Shown here: in pieces, positions 59,532-64,000 of the stretch | Position numbering within the stretch: the first letter of the stretch is position 1 | Layout of the letters: the number at the start of each line of letters is the position of its first letter | Assembly (NCBI GenBank): GCA_937901445.1 | Contig: CALDHY010000072.1 | Span: 26,770 to 90,769 of the forward strand | DNA: 64,000 nt | Direction of reading: 5' to 3' | From: an uncultured Selenomonadales bacterium | Lineage (GTDB): Bacteria; Bacillota; Negativicutes; Selenomonadales; Selenomonadaceae | Translations under genes and position numbers: made by a program | Notes under the pieces: model-generated | Database searches by the model: none | Told to the model about the DNA's origin: nothing | Seen by the model: only the letters and a program-made list of their open reading frames with translations

Positions 59532-62500
59532 TTGACTGAAAATAAGGTACAAGAAATAGAAAAAAGAAACCAAAAATATTTAGAAACATTACAAGGAAAC
59601 TTAGGTAAGTATGTGTCGTTTTTGTCAACAATGGCAAGATTTCACAAATACGCGGTAAAAGATTTAGCGAGTTTTGCGTTAGAAGCACCGGCAATATATA
59701 CGGCGGTAGCGGATGAGGAAATTTGGCGAAAACCATTTAATCGTAAGAAAAGTGCAAATGCGCACGGAATTCAGTTCATAAGAAATTCATAGACGCAGTA
59801 GTACCAAATGAAAAAAGTACAGAAAAACAAATTCAGCGGATCGTACAAGAATTAATTAGCGTCGTAACTTAAGTGAAAAATCTCAAAAATTAGTAACATT
59901 AAGCGTAGAGGCGGTAATCCTTGAACGGATGGGCTTTTCAAATGACGATACAACGCGGCAACTGGCTAAACTTTCTTTCAAGGAACAGGATATTAAACAG
60001 ATATTGGAAGAAACGCACGCAACAGCCAAAATTTTTCTTAATGCAATGAAAAAAGCTGTGCTGAAAAAAGAAGTGGCAAATTCTAACGGCGCGGAAAATA
60101 ATCCGCTGTTAAAAGAAATTGGAATTATCAAGCCGGAGGAAGAAATTAAGACCAGTCCGGCAACAGAAAAAGTAAAACAAGTGCCGGAAACTACTGAAGA
60201 ATCTAACACCGGTACTGAAATTTTAACTTAAAATGTCGGCAGTGCCTCTGACGAAATAAAAGACGCTGAAATTATGAAAGAAACTCCAGTAGTTGAAGAA
60301 AATTTTGATGGCGATCCATATTATGATTTTGAGGAAATAGACGAAGAGGAAGAAATATTGCCGCCGGTTGAAGAAAATAAAATGCCCGATAACAGCACTG
60401 AAAAAAATTGGATTGTTGAAACAGATGAAGCGACTAAAGCAGACTTACAAATGCTAATAGCTGAAGATATGGCGATAATTCGCGGCAACAGTTGGAAGAA
60501 AAATGTTTTTCGTAAAAATATAATAGCAATTCGTACACTCAAAAATATTGAGCGCGAAAACAGGACAGCCACTCCGGAAGAATTGGAAATTTTGAAAGCG
60601 TATGTTGGATTTGGAGGGATACCAAAGGCATTTGATAAAGATGATGAAAATTGGAAATTGGAAGCATTACTTTTGCAAAGTATCTTGACAGAAAAAGAAT
60701 ACCGAGAGGCGCGGGCTTCAACTTTAAATGCTCATTATACGTCTGGAGAAATTATTCAAAAAATGTACGAGGGTTTAAGTAAATTAGGCTTTCATCAAGG
60801 AACAATCTTGAGCCGTCAATGGGCGTCGGCGGATTTTTCGGTAATATGCCGGAAGAAATGAAAAGCGGCAGTCATCTTCGGCGTTGTTTCGGAAATTATT
60901 ACGTCGATGATAAAGGATACAACCGCCATCATTTTCTGATACACGATTATTTTATAGCGAAAATGATAGACCAAGCGAGTCCGTGCGGTTTAGTCGCAGT
61001 CATCACTTCAAAAGGAACGCTTGATAAGCAAAATAGTAGAGCGAGAAAATATTTTGCGCGTCATGCGGATTTAGTAAAGGCTATACGCCTTCAAAGACGC
61101 CGGAACAGAAGTAAAGACTGATATTTTAATTTTCCGCAAATTAGACAACATCAGAGACGCTGAAGAATTTGAAGAAAATACGCCGAGTTGGGTCAGCGTT
61201 ACAAATTTTGAAGATGAACAAGATATTACAATTAACAACTATTAACGAACATCCCGAAGATATTTTGGGAACATTGGAAAAAACAAATACAGCGTACGGA
61301 TTTGATTTAACGTATACGCCGAAGGAAACGCGCACTTTTGAAGAAATGCTGGGCGAATCGGTACAAGCATTGCCACAAATATTCGCCGAGCGCAATAGAA
61401 TTGCCGTTACCGCAACAAATAGATGATGGCGCTGATGATAGATTGGCGTTCGCGCAACAAAAACTTCATAATCTTTATGATAGATACGTAGGAATTTACG
61501 GTCATTAACGATTCAGCTTATCCGTTGTTGCGCTCGTTAGAAGAATACGGCAAAGACGGCTATAAAGGCAAATCTCCAATTTTTAGCAAACGTATGATTG
61601 AGCCGCACGTACACCTACACACGCCGACAATCCAACTGATGCATTGGCAATTTCTATGCAAAAATTTGGGCGGGTTGAATTGGATTATATGCAGTCCTTG
61701 ACTGGGCAAAGTTAAGAGGAAATACTCAAAGAGTTAGAATTTGGTAGGATATACTACGATTTTCAAAAGACAGAATATCAAATTGATGAAAAAATTGCTA
61801 TGACGGTTTTAAAAATCGATACCGCTCCCGCGTATGACCCCAAAAATGAAATAGAAAAAAATATCATGACGCTCAATCCAAACAAGAGTTCGTATTTTAC
61901 TTTTTCTAACTATTACGATCAAAATGAAAGTATTTACTATGACGACTACATAGAATCGCAGAAAGATAATCGAGAATTTATGTTACAGATTGCGCTGCGT
62001 CACGGAGCATCGATAACAGACGATAAAGTCAGCGAAATTTTAGCAGATAAACCGTTGCTTGCCCTTGAGGCAATTAGACAACTATTACAAGCGCGATGAA
62101 GATACCAATGAAATACCGGAGGCGTGGCAAAAATATAAAGCTGATTATCAGAGCAAGAAAAATCTTGAAATGGGTAGCCACTAATAATTAGAATCTTTAA
62201 TTAACACAAAGGTTCGGCTGAAAAAAATTTAGCGGCGTTAGAAAAAGTAACGCCTCAAGATTTAACAGCGGCAGATATTCACGTGGAAATAGGATCGACG
62301 TGGATACCGCTCCGTGACATTGAAGATTTTATAAAAGAAACTTTTGACGTATATCATAGAAGTCTGGAAGTACATTTTTCATCGTTAACCGGTAACTGGC
62401 GTGTAGACGGCAAGACTTATCCAAGTTTGAGCGCAAAAGCAGAGGTAACGTACGGCGTCAAAGAAATGAATGCACTTGTTTTAACTGAACTTGCGCTGAA

Positions 62501-64000
62501 TATGAAAGAGCCGAAAATTTATAAAACGGTGTACATTGACGGCAACGATAGTAGCGCAACAAAAACAGTAATTGATAAAACAGGCGTTTACAAAGTGGAT
62601 ATTTGAAGATGAATCAAGGAGAGATAGACTGGTAGCGTATTATAACCGCCATTTCAATAACATACGTCCGCGCGAATATGACGGCAGGCATTTAATTTTT
62701 CCTGGAATGAATAATGAAATAAAATTGAGAGACCATCAGAAAAACGCAATAGCACATACTTTGTACGGCGGAAATACTTTGCTCGCTAACTGCGTCGGGG
62801 CAGGGAAGACTTTTGAAATGGTAGCCTCTGTAATGGAAGAAAAACGGCTGGGACTTTCAAAAAAATCCTTAATTGTAGTTCCAAAACATTTAAATGAACA
62901 ATTTGGTACGGAGTTTTTACGACTTTATCCAAATGCAAAAATTTTAGTAGCAACGGCAAAAGATTTTTCAGCGGAAAACAGAAAAGAATTTTGCTCCGAA
63001 ATAGCAACGCAGGATTAGGACGCCGTTATTATGGGCTATACGCAATTTGAAAAAATTCCTATCAGCAAAGAGCGAAGGGAAGAAATTGTAAATGCGCAGA
63101 TAAATGAGCTTGTTGATGCTATTGACGAAATGCGCGCAGAAGGCGGCGAAAGATTTTCCATTAAACAAGCGGAGTTAAAAAAGAAAAGTTTGTTGGAACG
63201 ATTGGACGCAATGCAAAATATACCGGACATTTCAACAACAGACGCAAAAAAAACTACAGATATGTATGAAAAATGTTGTTATCTCAATGAAATAAATAAT
63301 GGGCGTTGTGGTGTCGTTTTTTCAACGGGAACTCCCGTGATCAATTCGATGTGCGCAATGTACACAATGCAACGTTATTTACAACCGAACAGATTGGGCG
63401 GCGAATTTTGGAAAAACGGTTACAGCGGTTGAACTTTCTCCGGAAGGCAAGGGTTTTCGTACCAAAACACGTTTTGCTAAATTTTATAATCTGCCGGAAT
63501 TAATGTTTATGTTCAAAGAAATAGCTGATATAAAAACAGCAGACCAACTCGATTTAAATGTTCCGGAGGCAGAATTTATTGTTAAAAAGCTTCCGGCATC
63601 TGACGCGCAAAAAGATATGGTTGATGAACTTTCAGACCGCGCTAAACAAGTTAGAGAAAGACTCGTTGAGCCGGAAGAAAATAATATGCTAAAGATAGTA
63701 AATGACGGCAGAAAACTTGCATTAGACCAACGCCTTCTTGACCCGACTTTGCCGGATGATCCTAACAGCAAAGTTAATGTCTGCGTTAAAAATGTTTTGG
63801 AAATCTACAATGAAACTAAAGAAAAAATCTACTCAAATGATATTCTGTGACCAGTCACCGCCTTCAAAATTTTTCAGTACTTATGATGACATTCGAGAAA
63901 AATTAATAGCGGCAGGTGTTAAGCCGGACGAAATTGCTTTCATTCAAAACGCTAAGAACGAAAATGAAAAGGACGCACTCTTTGAGAAAGTTCGCAAGGG
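59532..64000 (+). pseudogene. Giant N6-methylase/SNF2-type helicase (DarB-like), heavily broken, continues past the window
   Basis: TTG 59,532 follows AAAAGGAG. Pieces in order: a polyvalent-protein N-terminus (ALEAPAIYTAVADEEIW, ANAHGIQFI); acidic linker (EEIDEEEEILPPVEE, with in-frame TAA at 60,229); TPEELEILKAYVGFGGIPKA; methylase motif I PSMGVGGFFGNMPEEM (one base lost before it); HNFLIHDYF-like HHFLIHDYFIAKMID and [58 protein letters not shown] with Walker [27 protein letters not shown] at 63,016; FSTGTPVINSMCAMYTMQRY. The NPPF-type motif after motif I and the DEAH-box segment before STTDAKKTTDMYEK are both deleted. Typical full length exceeds 2,000 residues. Known relatives protect or process element DNA on entry. 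Confidence 0.8.

Noticed and set aside
28109..63018. Genetic code reassignment of TAA/TAG to Glu
   Set aside because: TAA and TAG end many intact genes throughout the window, and the same broken genes also carry frameshifts and deletions, so ordinary inactivation is far more likely.
24748..64000. All breaks being sequencing errors
   Set aside because: The first 24 kb has many A/T runs and no broken gene, and long deletions and nonsense codons cannot come from homopolymer errors. Some individual one-base slips could still be errors.
1..64000. tRNA or rRNA genes, including a tRNA attachment site at the element's left edge
   Set aside because: None recognised by eye between 24.4 and 24.8 kb or elsewhere; a tRNAscan-SE run would be decisive.

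Overview
The window looks like a chromosome segment of a diderm, AT-rich Firmicute (Negativicutes, perhaps near Selenomonadaceae). It combines RND/TolC efflux and an autotransporter, which need an outer membrane, with Firmicute-style RsbU/STAS/RsbW regulators and strong AGGAGG-type ribosome sites. The lineage is inference, since there is no rRNA gene here. It divides sharply at about 24.48 kb.

Left part (1-24,476): every gene is on the + strand and every reading frame is intact. It starts with a partner-switching cassette: a membrane PP2C phosphatase, an AGE-family sugar epimerase, a STAS protein and an RsbW-like ATPase. Next come a double DJ-1/PfpI protein with an internal start, a TPP-dependent enzyme, and a run of small redox or detoxification genes (tautomerase, two flavodoxin-fold reductases, nitroreductase, cupin). 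These are followed by a four-domain DUF1566 protein, an autotransporter and its barrel-less paralogue, a type B carboxylesterase, a MATE exporter fused to a degenerate ATPase-like domain, and a complete RND adaptor-pump-TolC operon.

Right part (24.5-64 kb): a large decaying conjugative/mobilizable element that runs off the right edge. It opens with a ~70-bp hsdR remnant and an intact parAB pair, flanked on each side by two 19-bp palindromes spaced 38 bp apart. Then follow a broken and inverted P-type (Trb/VirB) T4SS, a second trbJ/trbL-like set, a fragmented RTX repeat protein of about 1,800 residues, a frameshifted MobA/MobL relaxase with an adjacent oriT-like region, and an ArdC-like remnant. 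After an intact Rpn nuclease and a serine recombinase comes a defence island: a Septu-like ATPase/HNH pair, type I restriction-modification and a KAP NTPase. A broken topoisomerase III and a broken giant N6-methylase/helicase close the window.

Lesions in the element are of three kinds: one-base slips (several in A or T runs), in-frame stops (mostly TAA, several where Glu is expected), and internal deletions that remove catalytic motifs. Only parA, parB, the Rpn gene, the recombinase, hsdM and hsdS look full-length. The defence island prefers ATT isoleucine codons like the left chromosome, while parAB, the T4SS and topB prefer ATA, so the island probably has a separate origin. All family calls are by motif recognition from memory; no database search was run.
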